Positions 43,401 through 51,901 of a stretch of DNA of 64,000 bases are shown piece by piece. Under the pieces are notes generated by a model. That model saw only the letters and a list, made by a program, of their open reading frames with translations. It had not been told where the DNA came from and made no database searches. The stretch is from Dyadobacter subterraneus (GTDB lineage: Bacteria > Bacteroidota > Bacteroidia > Cytophagales > Spirosomataceae): assembly GCF_015221875.1 (NCBI RefSeq), contig NZ_JACYGY010000001.1, positions 2,768,501 to 2,832,500 on the forward strand. The letters are read 5' to 3'. Position 1 is the first letter of the stretch. The number at the start of each line of letters is the position of its first letter. The translations under genes were made by a program, and so were the position numbers.

Positions 43401-44060
43401 TTTAAGTCGGTCATCCAAATCTTTTTTGATACGGAAATAGGCAAATCCAGTAATCATGATCGATATTAATGCGGCGATAACCAGCAAAACCGGTGTGTAG
43501 GTGATGTATACCTGCTGCGCTTCGGTGCGCTCTTTGAGCATTTTATTTTCTTCGGTTTTGATTCTTTCGATCACAACACGAAGGTCGTCCATGACCTGCT
43601 TTCCTTTCAGCATTTCTTTTTGTCGTGCCTCAGTATCAAATGCAGCCTGCTCGTTTTTCTTCGTTTTGTCAATGACCTTTTGCATTTGCATGAATTTGGA
43701 TTCATACAATGATTTTGCCGTTTCCAGATTTTTTTGTTGAACCGGATTATCGCTCGTAAGCAAAATTAACGTGTTGTAACTTGCTGATACTTTTTCATAA
43801 GATCCGTTGTAGGGCTGTAAAAACTGTGGATCCAGGGTGACTAAAAAACCACGTTGACCAGTTTCCGCGTCCTTAATGTAGGAAATGATGTTTTCTGCTT
43901 CAATCAAAACCTGATTGGTGTGATTAACAAGCTGGGAATTCAGAATTAATTTTTGAGTACTGTAAAAGGAGGCAAAAAGACTCAGAACCAAAAGGACAAC
44001 TGAGACGGAAAATACAATTTGCAGTTGCCGGATTATAGAGTTGGAGGAAGTAGCAGGCAT
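40452..44060 (-). CDS. CHASE3-HAMP-GAF hybrid histidine kinase with three receivers
   Basis: The 1202-residue membrane protein has an N-terminal helix (about 12-32) and an extracytoplasmic CHASE3 domain with DAETGQRGFLVTLDP at 64-78. A second helix (about 188-207) and a HAMP-like linker (about 208-280) follow. A GAF domain (about 295-440) and a long Glu/Gln-rich coiled coil (about 445-525) precede the HisKA domain with His538 in NMSHELRTPLNS. The ATPase domain has NLISNALKF, DTGIGI and GGTGLGLSIS. Receivers carry Asp861, Asp983 and Asp1131. It is the central kinase of the operon; the stimulus is unknown. Confidence 0.9.
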   Translation of the reverse strand: MPATSSNSIIRQLQIVFSVSVVLLVLSLFASFYSTQKLILNSQLVNHTNQVLIEAENIISYIKDAETGQRGFLVTLDPQFLQPYNGSYEKVSASYNTLILLTSDNPVQQKNLETAKSLYESKFMQMQKVIDKTKKNEQAAFDTEARQKEMLKGKQVMDDLRVVIERIKTEENKMLKERTEAQQVYITYTPVLLVIAALISIMITGFAYFRIKKDLDDRLKKQKEAEAKYIETTQRINVIEGITKLVSEGDYSVRSSDRMDDELGRISIALNSMTGSLEQTFNDLSNKNWLQTGTVKLSDAIRGERILKNLAENLINTITGYINAPLGTVYILDKDWNYKLTGNFAATHAPEIIKGGEGLAGQVIKNKSSVIIRDLPENYITVNSSLGTTPPTCLVILPLVYANECIGIIEIGLLREPAPLEIQFLKDNLEMLSIGVNAALDYVKLQDFLEETQAQSEELQTQHNELENLNAELEAQSQKLQASEEELRVQQEELQQTNGELEERSSLLEEKNLEIEKKAEELELTTRYKSEFLANMSHELRTPLNSILLLSRLLAENDEKNLNSDQVEYATVIQSSGNGLLGLIDEILDLSKIEAGKMDLDFARVSVRDITNDIRALFNQVAKEKNLEFKITVDDNVPAFIETDRMRLEQILKNLISNALKFTSKGSVELSVKSNPDDAKTLSFSVKDTGIGIPPEKQQLIFEAFQQADGSTKRKYGGTGLGLSISRELIKLLKGEITLVSESGKGSEFILYLPVSPNQNHQIQESRSFFGTSKPEAFVAKKEEIIDTRFVSTVIPESIPDDRSSISEKDKSILIIEDDTNFAKSLLDYTRKKGYKGIVAVRGDEGLELAESFKPQGILLDIQLPVMSGWDVMDRLKSNPKTRHIPVHIMSSHKLKNESLMKGAVDFIDKPMALDKMQEIFKKIEYVLSRKSKKVLIVEDNPQHAKALAYFLETFNINSELRSNISEGIEALKNKQVDCVILDMGIPDKQAYETLEEAKKNPGFENLPIIIFTGKSLSMTEELRIKQYADSIIVKTAHSYQRMLDEVSLFLHVVEESKKPQVRDGDFKKLGALEQILQGKTVLVADDDVRNIFSLTKSLENYKMNVITALDGQEALQKLHENPSIDVVLLDMMMPQMDGYETARRIRENYQWKNLPVIAVTAKAMTGDREKCINAGASDYITKPVDIDQLMSLLRVWLYEKS

Positions 44061-44064
44061 ATTA

Positions 44065-45672
44065 TTATTGGTAAATCTTTTCTGTATTGGCTGTTTGTAT
44101 GTTTTCGTTACCTTGATTAATCGGAAGAATGATTATAAAACTGGCGCCTTCGTTCTCATGGCTTTTTGCAGAAATAATGCCGTTGTGTTTGTCCATTATT
44201 TTCTTGGCTATGGCAAGTCCTATTCCCGTTCCTTCATAACTGCTCTGGTTATTCAGGCGCTGGAAAATGACAAAAATCCTGTCCAGGAATTTTTCATCAA
44301 ATCCTATTCCATTATCAGTCAGCGTAATGCGGCAGAATTTTCCGGATTCAGATGGCTGGCTGTCAAATTCTTTAAATTCAATAATTTCAGCAGTAATCGT
44401 GATAACAGGTGCGGTATCTTTCTTTGCAAATTTTAATGCATTGCTGATCAGATTTTGGAATACCTGACGAATCTGGCTGGAAATTGTTTCGATCAGCGGT
44501 AATTTGTCAACCTTTACCACTGCATTTTTCTCTTTGATCTGATCGTCAAAATCACTTAGAATATCACTGATCAGAAGATTTAAATCGGTCGGCTGAAAAT
44601 TGGCAGAAATTGATAAACGTGAATAATCAAGCAAATCGCTGATCAATCTGGTCATCCTTGCCGAAGAACTGATTGACCTGTCGAGATAGGAGGCTGCCTC
44701 CTGATTTCCGTTTAAAAACTTATCCTTGATCAGATGATTAAATGTCTGGATTTTCCGTAGCGGTTCTTTCAAATCATGTGATACCACCCAGGCAAATTGT
44801 TGCAGTTCGTGATTGGTTGTTTCCAGTTCCGAATTTTTTGCCAACAGTTCTTTTGTTCTTTGCAGCACTTTATGTTCAAGCAATTCATTGGCCATTTTTT
44901 GCTGATGAATATCCGTAAAAGTACCAACCCACCGAATAATATTGCCCTGCTGTACAACAGGAATTGTTTTTAGCAGGAAATAGCGGTAATCCTGAGACGA
45001 CAGATTTTTCAAGCGTACCTCAGATGAAAACTCCAGACCCTGCAAAATGGAGTTTTGCCAATTTTCCCACAACATATCATCCGGATGTATTTCCGGCAAA
45101 GTGTCCGAATTTTTTGAATATTGAAACCAGTGTTTGTTCACATATTCAATTTTACCATTGGTAGACATGGTAAACGCTATCTGAGGTAATGATTCCAGGA
45201 CAAACTGCAATTCCTGCATATTGCTTGCAAGATTTTCCTGAGCCTGTTTTCTAACCTCAATTTCATTTTGAAGAGAAAGCTGAATTGCTTTAAGTTCCTG
45301 TTGTTGTTCGTAAAGCTTGTTGAAGGTTTTAACTTTTAACAAAAGTATGTCTGGATCAACCGGTTTCGTTAAATAATCAATACCGCCTGATGTATAACCT
45401 TTGGTAATAAATTTTTTCTCTTTATTAACAGCAGATAAAAAAAGGATAGGAGTATCCTTGGCTTTATTAAAACCAGAAATTGCCTCTGCAACTTCAAAAC
45501 CATCCATACCAGGCATTTGCACATCCATAATGATGAGCGAATAACTGTTGTTCAGGATTTTTTTTAAAGCCTCTTCTCCGGATTCTGCACTGTCAGTTTT
45601 GAAGTTATTCAGTTCAAGAATTTTTTTCAGAGGAAGGATATTTTCGGATCTATCGTCAACTATAAGAATCAT
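44065..45672 (-). CDS. Receiver-PAS-histidine kinase
   Basis: The 535-residue protein starts with a receiver (Asp50 in LIIMDVQMPGMDGFEV, residues 1-115). A coiled segment, a PAS domain (about 150-262), a HisKA domain with His299 in VVSHDLKEPLRKI and an ATPase domain with DNGIGFDEKF and GTGIGLAIAKK follow. There is no membrane helix. It is the first gene of the signalling operon, 4 bp before the CHASE3 kinase gene. Such RR-HK proteins relay phosphate between kinases in the cytoplasm; the signal is unknown. Confidence 0.9.
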   Translation of the reverse strand: MILIVDDRSENILPLKKILELNNFKTDSAESGEEALKKILNNSYSLIIMDVQMPGMDGFEVAEAISGFNKAKDTPILFLSAVNKEKKFITKGYTSGGIDYLTKPVDPDILLLKVKTFNKLYEQQQELKAIQLSLQNEIEVRKQAQENLASNMQELQFVLESLPQIAFTMSTNGKIEYVNKHWFQYSKNSDTLPEIHPDDMLWENWQNSILQGLEFSSEVRLKNLSSQDYRYFLLKTIPVVQQGNIIRWVGTFTDIHQQKMANELLEHKVLQRTKELLAKNSELETTNHELQQFAWVVSHDLKEPLRKIQTFNHLIKDKFLNGNQEAASYLDRSISSSARMTRLISDLLDYSRLSISANFQPTDLNLLISDILSDFDDQIKEKNAVVKVDKLPLIETISSQIRQVFQNLISNALKFAKKDTAPVITITAEIIEFKEFDSQPSESGKFCRITLTDNGIGFDEKFLDRIFVIFQRLNNQSSYEGTGIGLAIAKKIMDKHNGIISAKSHENEGASFIIILPINQGNENIQTANTEKIYQ

Positions 45673-45878
45673 AATTCAGAAATTGAATTTATTAATGGAC
45701 CAGCCTTTAATCTATTCTTATATTTTTAACAGGTTTATGTAATTTAATTTCATTATTCAACGGTTTTGGGATTCCCCAGAACCGCTATTTAAATATCATA
45801 CCAGCAAGGGGCAGGTAATTATACAGACTGATAAAATTGTAATTTTTTTATATTGTATAAGATTAGATATGTTGACAA

Positions 45879-46247
45879 TTATTTTAAAAGGCCATCATGT
45901 TTTAAATAGCCAATAAATTGTTCTACATCATAACCATTCATTTCCATGATTTTCTTTTCAAAAAGAGAATGTCTTTCCTGATGGTTTAAATCGTTTATTG
46001 CTTCATCTGCAATAAGTTTTAATTCCTCCACCCATTTTTGGATCGTAATAAGGTGGTGGATATACGCCGTATCAAAGTCATCAACAATAGCCTGCCGGCC
46101 TTTTATTTTAGCGAGCTCGATGATTGATTGAACAATATATTCCTGATCAGTGGAGTATTCAGTGCTCTCATTGGTCTCACCGATTTTATTTAAAAAGACT
46201 TTGATTTCCTGAAGTCTCGATTTGTTCAAATTGACTGGTTGCGGCAT
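45879..46247 (-). CDS. Small protein of unknown function (122 residues)
   Basis: The protein is soluble, acidic and mostly helical. It has a conserved-looking DFDTAYIHHLITIQKWVEEL segment near residues 57-76. No family is recognised. It stands alone between AT-rich gaps of about 206 bp on each side, in which I see no further genes. Confidence 0.6.
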   Translation of the reverse strand: MPQPVNLNKSRLQEIKVFLNKIGETNESTEYSTDQEYIVQSIIELAKIKGRQAIVDDFDTAYIHHLITIQKWVEELKLIADEAINDLNHQERHSLFEKKIMEMNGYDVEQFIGYLKHDGLLK

Positions 46248-46453
46248 AAAATAAGCATATATATGTGAAGTGGGGAATTATTCCCACAGGTTTTGAGATC
46301 TATTGTTGTTCAATTAACCCGCAATAAATTTTGATAGCTTCATCCGCTTTATAAAAATCGTGCCTTTTAGATTTGGGGTTGGAACGATGTTTTTACAATT
46401 TGCAACAATTTTAATAATGGTATAATTGATATATAATTTTAAATATTTATAAT

Positions 46454-46723
46454 ATGGCCAGAGAATTAGAAATTCAAGGCCTTGCAAATAAAACAAGGCG
46501 AAAAGTTGCCAACAGACCTTTTGAAGATGTTCAGGGAATTAAAAATGGAATTCCGGTTCATCATATTATCGAGGCGCACGAAAAGTTGGCTGAGAAAAGT
46601 GCAGCAGGAAAATCCGTAAGAGAAAGAAAGCTGCGAGAGGAGCCGCCAACAAAAGCCAGGCTGACGGTCAGAGAAAAAAAGAGAAATCTGATCAAGTCAA
46701 GTATAAGTTTGGCGGATGAATAG
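46454..46723 (+). CDS. Small basic protein of unknown function (89 residues)
   Basis: The protein is very rich in Lys, Arg and Glu, with segments such as KSVRERKLREEPPTK and KARLTVREKKRN. It may bind nucleic acid or be disordered. No family is recognised and there is no signal peptide. It ends at a strong bidirectional terminator. A 60-codon frame on the other strand overlapping its 5' end is not credible. Confidence 0.55.
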   Translation: MARELEIQGLANKTRRKVANRPFEDVQGIKNGIPVHHIIEAHEKLAEKSAAGKSVRERKLREEPPTKARLTVREKKRNLIKSSISLADE

Positions 46724-46733
46724 CGAAACGACA

Positions 46734-46776
46734 AATAAGAAAGCCAGCAAGAGTAATTTTTGCTGGCTTTCTTATT
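46734..46776. terminator. Bidirectional rho-independent terminator
   Basis: Perfect 17-bp arms (46734-46750 and 46760-46776) lie between the small basic gene and the convergent lipoprotein gene. Confidence 0.9.
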
Positions 46777-46787
46777 AAAAATTAGTG

Positions 46788-47363
46788 CTATTCGATATTG
46801 CGGATTTTTATTTTGATGTCATGTGGAGCAACTTCATCACCACCAAAATAAGGCAGCAATTTATAAGAAATTCCAAGTCCGCCAGAACAATGGCGTGGCA
46901 TTATAGTTTGCTCGCCATTGAAAATAAATATGTAATTATTGTTTAGAGTAGATAAGCTGAAACTTCCCATGTTTCCAATCGGAAGCGTCCCCAATTGTTT
47001 TTCCTGTCTTTGTCCGGCCACATAAATATAGGCGTAGATATTTAGTGCATTATCCCGCCAGTTCCATCCGAACCGCGCACTGTTTTCGTGATGCTGGGAA
47101 TTACAATCTGAAAATCCAAGTAATTTATTGATATCGTATTGATTGCCGGAGTCTGTGGTTTGATAAATGCAGGTACTATCAAAAATGGCCTGAAACTTTA
47201 ATTCGTTTCCTGTAAAAAGTGGATTGGAATTATCGTCAATTTCATGGTTTCCCTTACTGATTTTGTAAGTAACATAGTCATCTCCAAAACTGGGCTGATT
47301 TCCCAGCCATTGACAGGAAGAACAAAAAAGGATTAAAACTATAATTGAAAAACTGATTTTCAT
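46788..47363 (-). CDS. Lipoprotein of unknown function
   Basis: The 191-residue protein begins with a lipoprotein signal (hydrophobic residues 4-14, lipobox FCSSC with Cys17 as the likely lipidated residue). The mature part is rich in beta strands and contains HHENSARFGWNWRDN and a terminal DIKIKIRN. No family is recognised. It is expected to be anchored in the outer or inner membrane of this Gram-negative cell. Confidence 0.75.
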   Translation of the reverse strand: MKISFSIIVLILFCSSCQWLGNQPSFGDDYVTYKISKGNHEIDDNSNPLFTGNELKFQAIFDSTCIYQTTDSGNQYDINKLLGFSDCNSQHHENSARFGWNWRDNALNIYAYIYVAGQRQEKQLGTLPIGNMGSFSLSTLNNNYIFIFNGEQTIMPRHCSGGLGISYKLLPYFGGDEVAPHDIKIKIRNIE

Positions 47364-47464
47364 CGGCTAAAATAATTCCGTAAGGTAAAAAGAAACGTTA
47401 TTAATGGACGTGTGTTAAACGACTTAGTAACGTTATTATTTATTTTGAATTACAAATTTACCAG

Positions 47465-48652
47465 TCAGTTTTCCTGAGGAATATTTATTTTGATATCTCT
47501 TGTACCGGCATAGAGCTCGTATTCAAGCAGACGACAATCGATCGTACTTGTGTAAAACTCAATTCTTCTTTTGGCTTTCAAACCGATTTTTTTTGCAAGA
47601 TCAAGATTTCCCGTGAACACATATCCAAAGTATCCTTTGCATTTCTGTTTCATAAAATCACCGATTCTACCGTAGGTTTCTTCAAGTTCGTCTACATCTC
47701 CCAAACGATCTCCATATTCCGGATTGACAAAAAATACACCGTTTCCACCTTCCGGAACTTCTGTATCGGCAAAATCACAAACGCTGAATTCAATCATATC
47801 GGCAACACCGGCAGCTATCGCATTTTTACGGGCATTGTTTACGGCCATTTCGCTGATATCCGTTGCAAGAATTCTCAGTCCAGAAACCTCGATGATCTGG
47901 TCTTCCAAAACATACATTTCGTTGTAATAAACTTCCTTATCATAACCCTGCAAATGCATAAATGCAAAATTGTCACGGAATAAACCGGGCCGGGTTTTAC
48001 TTGCAATCAAAGCTGCTTCAATTGCGAGCGTTCCTGAACCGCACATGGGGTTGATAAACGGCGAAGTTTTATCCCATTTACTTGCAAGAATTGTTGCAGA
48101 AGCGAGAGCTTCCAACATTGGCGCACGGCCAGGAATTTTTCTATATCCATGACGAGCCAAAGAATCTCCGGAAGTATCTACAAAAATTTCAGCATAATCA
48201 TGTTTCCAGAAAAGGTGAATCACAGCACCCACAAGCTCAGAGCCGGTTGAAGGACGGTTTCCTCTTTTATCTCTTAATCTGTCAACAATCGCATCTTTAA
48301 CACGAAGATTAGCAAACATTCCGTTGTTGATCGTTGGATGCTGCACGTTGCTGGTAACCGAAAAATATCCGGGATCGGGAAGAATATCTTCCCATGCCAT
48401 TTTGACCAGATGATTATAAACGTGGTCAGGGCTTTGAGCTTCAAACTGTTCCAGGCTATACAAAACCTGGCTTGCGCAATACAAATTCAGATTTAGTTTG
48501 ATACAATCGTTAATGGTGCCTTTGATGCGGACGCCGGTAATAAAAGCCTCTTCAATTTTATATCCCAGATCTTTTACTTCCTGATCAAGATAAGGTGCCA
48601 GGCGCTTGTTGCAGGTAATAATGATCGGGGCTTCGGTTGTATATAATGACAT
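47465..48652 (-). CDS. THUMP domain class I rRNA methyltransferase (RlmL/YpsC-like)
   Basis: From the ATG at 48652 the protein has 395 residues; the frame extends five codons further upstream. It has an N-terminal THUMP domain (about residues 45-160) and a SAM-dependent methyltransferase domain with NPMCGSGTLAIEAALIA near residue 201. The catalytic motif reads NPEYGDR, the form seen in RlmL-type guanine-N2 methyltransferases where others have NPPYG. It probably methylates 23S rRNA. It is a single gene, with 200 bp before the divergent O-methyltransferase. Confidence 0.85.
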   Translation of the reverse strand: MSLYTTEAPIIITCNKRLAPYLDQEVKDLGYKIEEAFITGVRIKGTINDCIKLNLNLYCASQVLYSLEQFEAQSPDHVYNHLVKMAWEDILPDPGYFSVTSNVQHPTINNGMFANLRVKDAIVDRLRDKRGNRPSTGSELVGAVIHLFWKHDYAEIFVDTSGDSLARHGYRKIPGRAPMLEALASATILASKWDKTSPFINPMCGSGTLAIEAALIASKTRPGLFRDNFAFMHLQGYDKEVYYNEMYVLEDQIIEVSGLRILATDISEMAVNNARKNAIAAGVADMIEFSVCDFADTEVPEGGNGVFFVNPEYGDRLGDVDELEETYGRIGDFMKQKCKGYFGYVFTGNLDLAKKIGLKAKRRIEFYTSTIDCRLLEYELYAGTRDIKINIPQEN

Positions 48653-48852
48653 GACGGTGATTTGCAATTCAATCGGAAAAGTGGCAAAGGTAACGGTTCG
48701 TGATGGAGTTTTGATATGTTGGAGGAAATGTTTGCTTTAAATTTCTGATTGATTTTTATAAAAATAAAATATTGTTTCAGTTTTAATGATTTGGGTGGTA
48801 TGATTTCGGCTAATTTTTATCTATTTTTCCACCTTAACAAAACATTATTCTG

Positions 48853-49431
48853 ATGACACAGGAAATTAACAATCCTTTACCCGGTGCTTTTGAAGCTATC
48901 GATCTGGCTACCAAAGCTTCCGGCTTTACTATGGCGTCTGATGTTCAGACTTGTTCACTTTTAAAAACGCTGGCGGCTTCAAAACCGGGCGGAAAATTTC
49001 TTGAACTCGGAACCGGTACCGGATTGTCAACTTCCTGGATACTCGCAGGTATGGATAGAAATTCAACTTTGATATCCATCGATAATGATGAAAAATTTCT
49101 GGATATAGCCGAGGCGCATTTGTCGCAGGATACACGCCTTGCTTTGGTTTTGGCTGATGGTGAAGACTGGGTTGAAAGTAACCGTGAAATGAAATTCGAT
49201 TATATTTTTGCCGATACCTGGCATGGTAAATATTTGCTTCTCGACGAGGTTTTGGAAATGTTGAATAAAGGTGGGTTGTATATAATTGATGATATGTTGC
49301 CTCAGCCGAACTGGCCGGAAGGACATGACAGAAAAGCCATAAATCTGATAAAGGATCTTGAAGCAAGAAAAGATCTGGTACTGACTAAACAAGTTTGGGC
49401 AACCGGAATTGTGATCGCAGTAAAAGTTTAG
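48853..49431 (+). CDS. Class I SAM-dependent O-methyltransferase
   Basis: The 192-residue protein shows motif I FLELGTGTGLSTSWIL and motif II LISIDNDEKFLDIAE. An acidic catalytic loop, YIFADTWHGKY, lies near residue 117. It resembles catechol-O-methyltransferase-like or tRNA-hydroxyuridine methyltransferase-like enzymes; the acceptor is not known. A strong terminator follows the stop. Confidence 0.8.
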   Translation: MTQEINNPLPGAFEAIDLATKASGFTMASDVQTCSLLKTLAASKPGGKFLELGTGTGLSTSWILAGMDRNSTLISIDNDEKFLDIAEAHLSQDTRLALVLADGEDWVESNREMKFDYIFADTWHGKYLLLDEVLEMLNKGGLYIIDDMLPQPNWPEGHDRKAINLIKDLEARKDLVLTKQVWATGIVIAVKV

Positions 49432-49437
49432 AAAACT

Positions 49438-49482
49438 AAATAAAAATGCCTGAGCGGAAATTCTGCTCAGGCATTTTTATTT
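49438..49482. terminator. Bidirectional rho-independent terminator
   Basis: Perfect 18-bp arms (49438-49455 and 49465-49482) with a 9-base loop separate the O-methyltransferase gene from the convergent cytochrome-type lipoprotein gene. Confidence 0.92.
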
Positions 49483-49501
49483 AGTATAATATTATTTGCA
49501 T

Positions 49502-51823
49502 TTACATTCCGTTCAACTCTTCAACCGTAAATGCTTTTTGACGGGCACTTAGTTTTTTTCGTGTTGAGGCTACTTCCTCTGTCGTGATTTTCTCTCCGTT
49601 ATTTCTCCACGATTTGCGAATAAAACTGAGAAGCTGGGCAACATCTTCACTTGGCATATCTTTATCATAACCTATTCCCGGCATATCGCCGCTCACTTCC
49701 GGCGTTTTATAAATATGTCCGTTCACTTTTACGGGTCCGGTCAATCCAAAAAGTACAATTGAAATAAGTTTTCCTTTATCGCCTGTAACCCACTCAGACT
49801 GATTTAAGGGAGGCCCAAGTGATTTAACACCATTTCCATCAGGTCCATGGCAGGTTTGACAAACAGATGTAAACAGCGCAACTCCTTTTGGAAATTCTTT
49901 AAGAAGCATCTGCGGGTCGCGGTTTCCTCTGGTATTAGCCGCCTGTGCAATAGCGCGGTTTAATTGCTTTTGAATCAGAAGCGTTGTATCTGAAACCGAA
50001 GCAAGTAGTTCAGTTTTGAAAACATCTTCATAATCCTGTAAGTTACTGATGACCGCGTCACTCACATAACGGTTTGCAGGATATTTTTTTGCTACTTTCA
50101 ATAACAAATCATTAGCCGCACTTTTGTCAAATTTCTGAATATTATGCGCCAGAAAAGCAACATAAGGTGCTGATAACGTATCATTTTGATCGATCAGTTT
50201 GTTTAAGGCCGAGGTGTATGTCTTATAGGTTTGCGCTGACATTACCGATGGTAAAACACTAAGTGCTTCCATTCTAACGGGCCATGAAGTCTGATTTAAC
50301 AAAGCCAAAACTTCGTCCGTTTTTAATGCATTTAAACCTTCCAAAGTCCACAGCGCGTGAATGGCAAGAAAAGTATTAGCTGTTTGTTTTGAAGCAGATT
50401 CCAAAGCAGGAATTGCCTGGCTCATTTTGCCGTCTACCAATCTTTGCTGCGCATAATCTCTGATCCAGCCATTATTATCTCCCAATAATTTAACCAGACT
50501 TTCCGCATCTGTTGGAAGTGCTGTAATTTTTGAATTCGTATTTTTAGGAACCACTTTGTAAATTCTTCCTGCCGAAAGTGGCTGCGTCAAATTTCTTTTG
50601 CCAATTTGTCCTTTCAGATACGGAGTCAGATAAGTTTTGTGCTGGATAATTCCGCGGTACATATCAACAATATACATCGCGCCATCAGGTGCATTGTACA
50701 AACTCACCGGACGGAAACGTTCATCAGTACTTGCCAGAAACTCTTTTCCTTTGTACGCCTGTTCACCTTTTACGATATAACCTTTGTCATTAATGATATT
50801 TCTTTTGATCAAATTCGCGGACGGCTCAGCTACAAATACATTTGATTCATAGGCTTTTCCAAACAGATTTCCACGATAAACCAGCGGAGAGCAGGCAGCT
50901 GTAAAATCAACAAGTCGCAAACTGTCGTCCACAACACCTTTCATATAGGCGCGGTTGACACCGGGCGTAGGACGGATTGGATAAACGTGGTTATTGGCAA
51001 CCGATTTTTCATTAAATCCTGCTACGTTTCTCTGGTTTTTATTGTTGGCTCCAAAACCCGGAGAGAAGAAATCGCTCAGCAAATTCTGCGAGTTATTGTT
51101 GTAATAAAGTCTTCCGTAATTGTCCTGCGAAATTCCCCATTGACCACGAAAATGCGTTTGTTCGATCAGCCATTTATTTCCTTGTCTGCGGTATCGCTTG
51201 CTAGACTTTGCATTATAAATCCAGTTGTCCATCGCCCGCATCAATCCATTTGGCTGATGTTCAACATTTCCGCCTTCGGTATACAAAGGATCAACCAGCG
51301 TTTTATTGACAGGCTTGTCATTTTTTATTTCAAAGAACCACAAATTTGTTGGTTCTCCAACCAGAATCCCGTTTTCGATAAGACAAATAGCGCGTGGCAA
51401 CACCAGAGAATCCAGGAAAACTTTCCTGTCGTCCATAACGCCATCTTTATTTTTATCTTCAAGAATCACAATTTTCCCATTCGGAATATCTTCACCAGTA
51501 CCAACAGTATCTGGCATATAACCCGTCATTTCAATCACCCACATGCGTCCTTTTTGATCAAAAGAAAAAGCGACAGGTGTACTGATCAAAGGCTCGGAAG
51601 CTACCAGTTTTACCTCAAATCCATCTTCAACCTGAATCTTTTTCATGGATTCCTGAGCGGTCAGAAACGGAGATTTGCTAAAATCTATTTTGGCAGGATC
51701 CTCTTTTGGAGTTTCCTGAACGTTTGTTGCAACGATTTGTGATCCAGCTTGTTTATTCGATTTACAATAGAATAAAGTGCCCGCAAGGGTCAACATCAGC
51801 AAAGGATAACGAAACTTTTTCAT
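49502..51823 (-). CDS. PVC-type heme-binding CxxCH lipoprotein with beta-propeller and HEAT repeats
   Basis: The 773-residue protein begins with a lipoprotein signal (lipobox TLFYC, Cys20). An N-terminal beta-propeller (about residues 50-400) contains blocks such as FSFDQKGRMWVIEMTGYMPD. HEAT-like helices (about 430-620) follow. A C-terminal cytochrome c domain has CQTCHGPDGNG near 655. Such proteins oxidise sugars or alcohols and pass electrons to the heme. The closest neighbour, an MFS carrier 78 bp upstream on the same strand, could deliver a sugar-acid substrate. The substrate is not known. Confidence 0.86.
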   Translation of the reverse strand: MKKFRYPLLMLTLAGTLFYCKSNKQAGSQIVATNVQETPKEDPAKIDFSKSPFLTAQESMKKIQVEDGFEVKLVASEPLISTPVAFSFDQKGRMWVIEMTGYMPDTVGTGEDIPNGKIVILEDKNKDGVMDDRKVFLDSLVLPRAICLIENGILVGEPTNLWFFEIKNDKPVNKTLVDPLYTEGGNVEHQPNGLMRAMDNWIYNAKSSKRYRRQGNKWLIEQTHFRGQWGISQDNYGRLYYNNNSQNLLSDFFSPGFGANNKNQRNVAGFNEKSVANNHVYPIRPTPGVNRAYMKGVVDDSLRLVDFTAACSPLVYRGNLFGKAYESNVFVAEPSANLIKRNIINDKGYIVKGEQAYKGKEFLASTDERFRPVSLYNAPDGAMYIVDMYRGIIQHKTYLTPYLKGQIGKRNLTQPLSAGRIYKVVPKNTNSKITALPTDAESLVKLLGDNNGWIRDYAQQRLVDGKMSQAIPALESASKQTANTFLAIHALWTLEGLNALKTDEVLALLNQTSWPVRMEALSVLPSVMSAQTYKTYTSALNKLIDQNDTLSAPYVAFLAHNIQKFDKSAANDLLLKVAKKYPANRYVSDAVISNLQDYEDVFKTELLASVSDTTLLIQKQLNRAIAQAANTRGNRDPQMLLKEFPKGVALFTSVCQTCHGPDGNGVKSLGPPLNQSEWVTGDKGKLISIVLFGLTGPVKVNGHIYKTPEVSGDMPGIGYDKDMPSEDVAQLLSFIRKSWRNNGEKITTEEVASTRKKLSARQKAFTVEELNGM

Positions 51824-51901
51824 TGGTTACAGTTTAATGGCGCCGAAATAATTTTAATGGTATTTGCGGAGGTTTAGTAATACGTATTTTTTAATCGATT
51901 A

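Noticed and set aside
46314..46496. 60-codon open frame on the minus strand
   Set aside because: It overlaps the start of the 89-residue gene and has no credible ribosome site or family.
50987..51742. 251-codon open frame on the plus strand
   Set aside because: It lies fully antisense inside the CxxCH lipoprotein gene and its protein has no domain or sensible composition.
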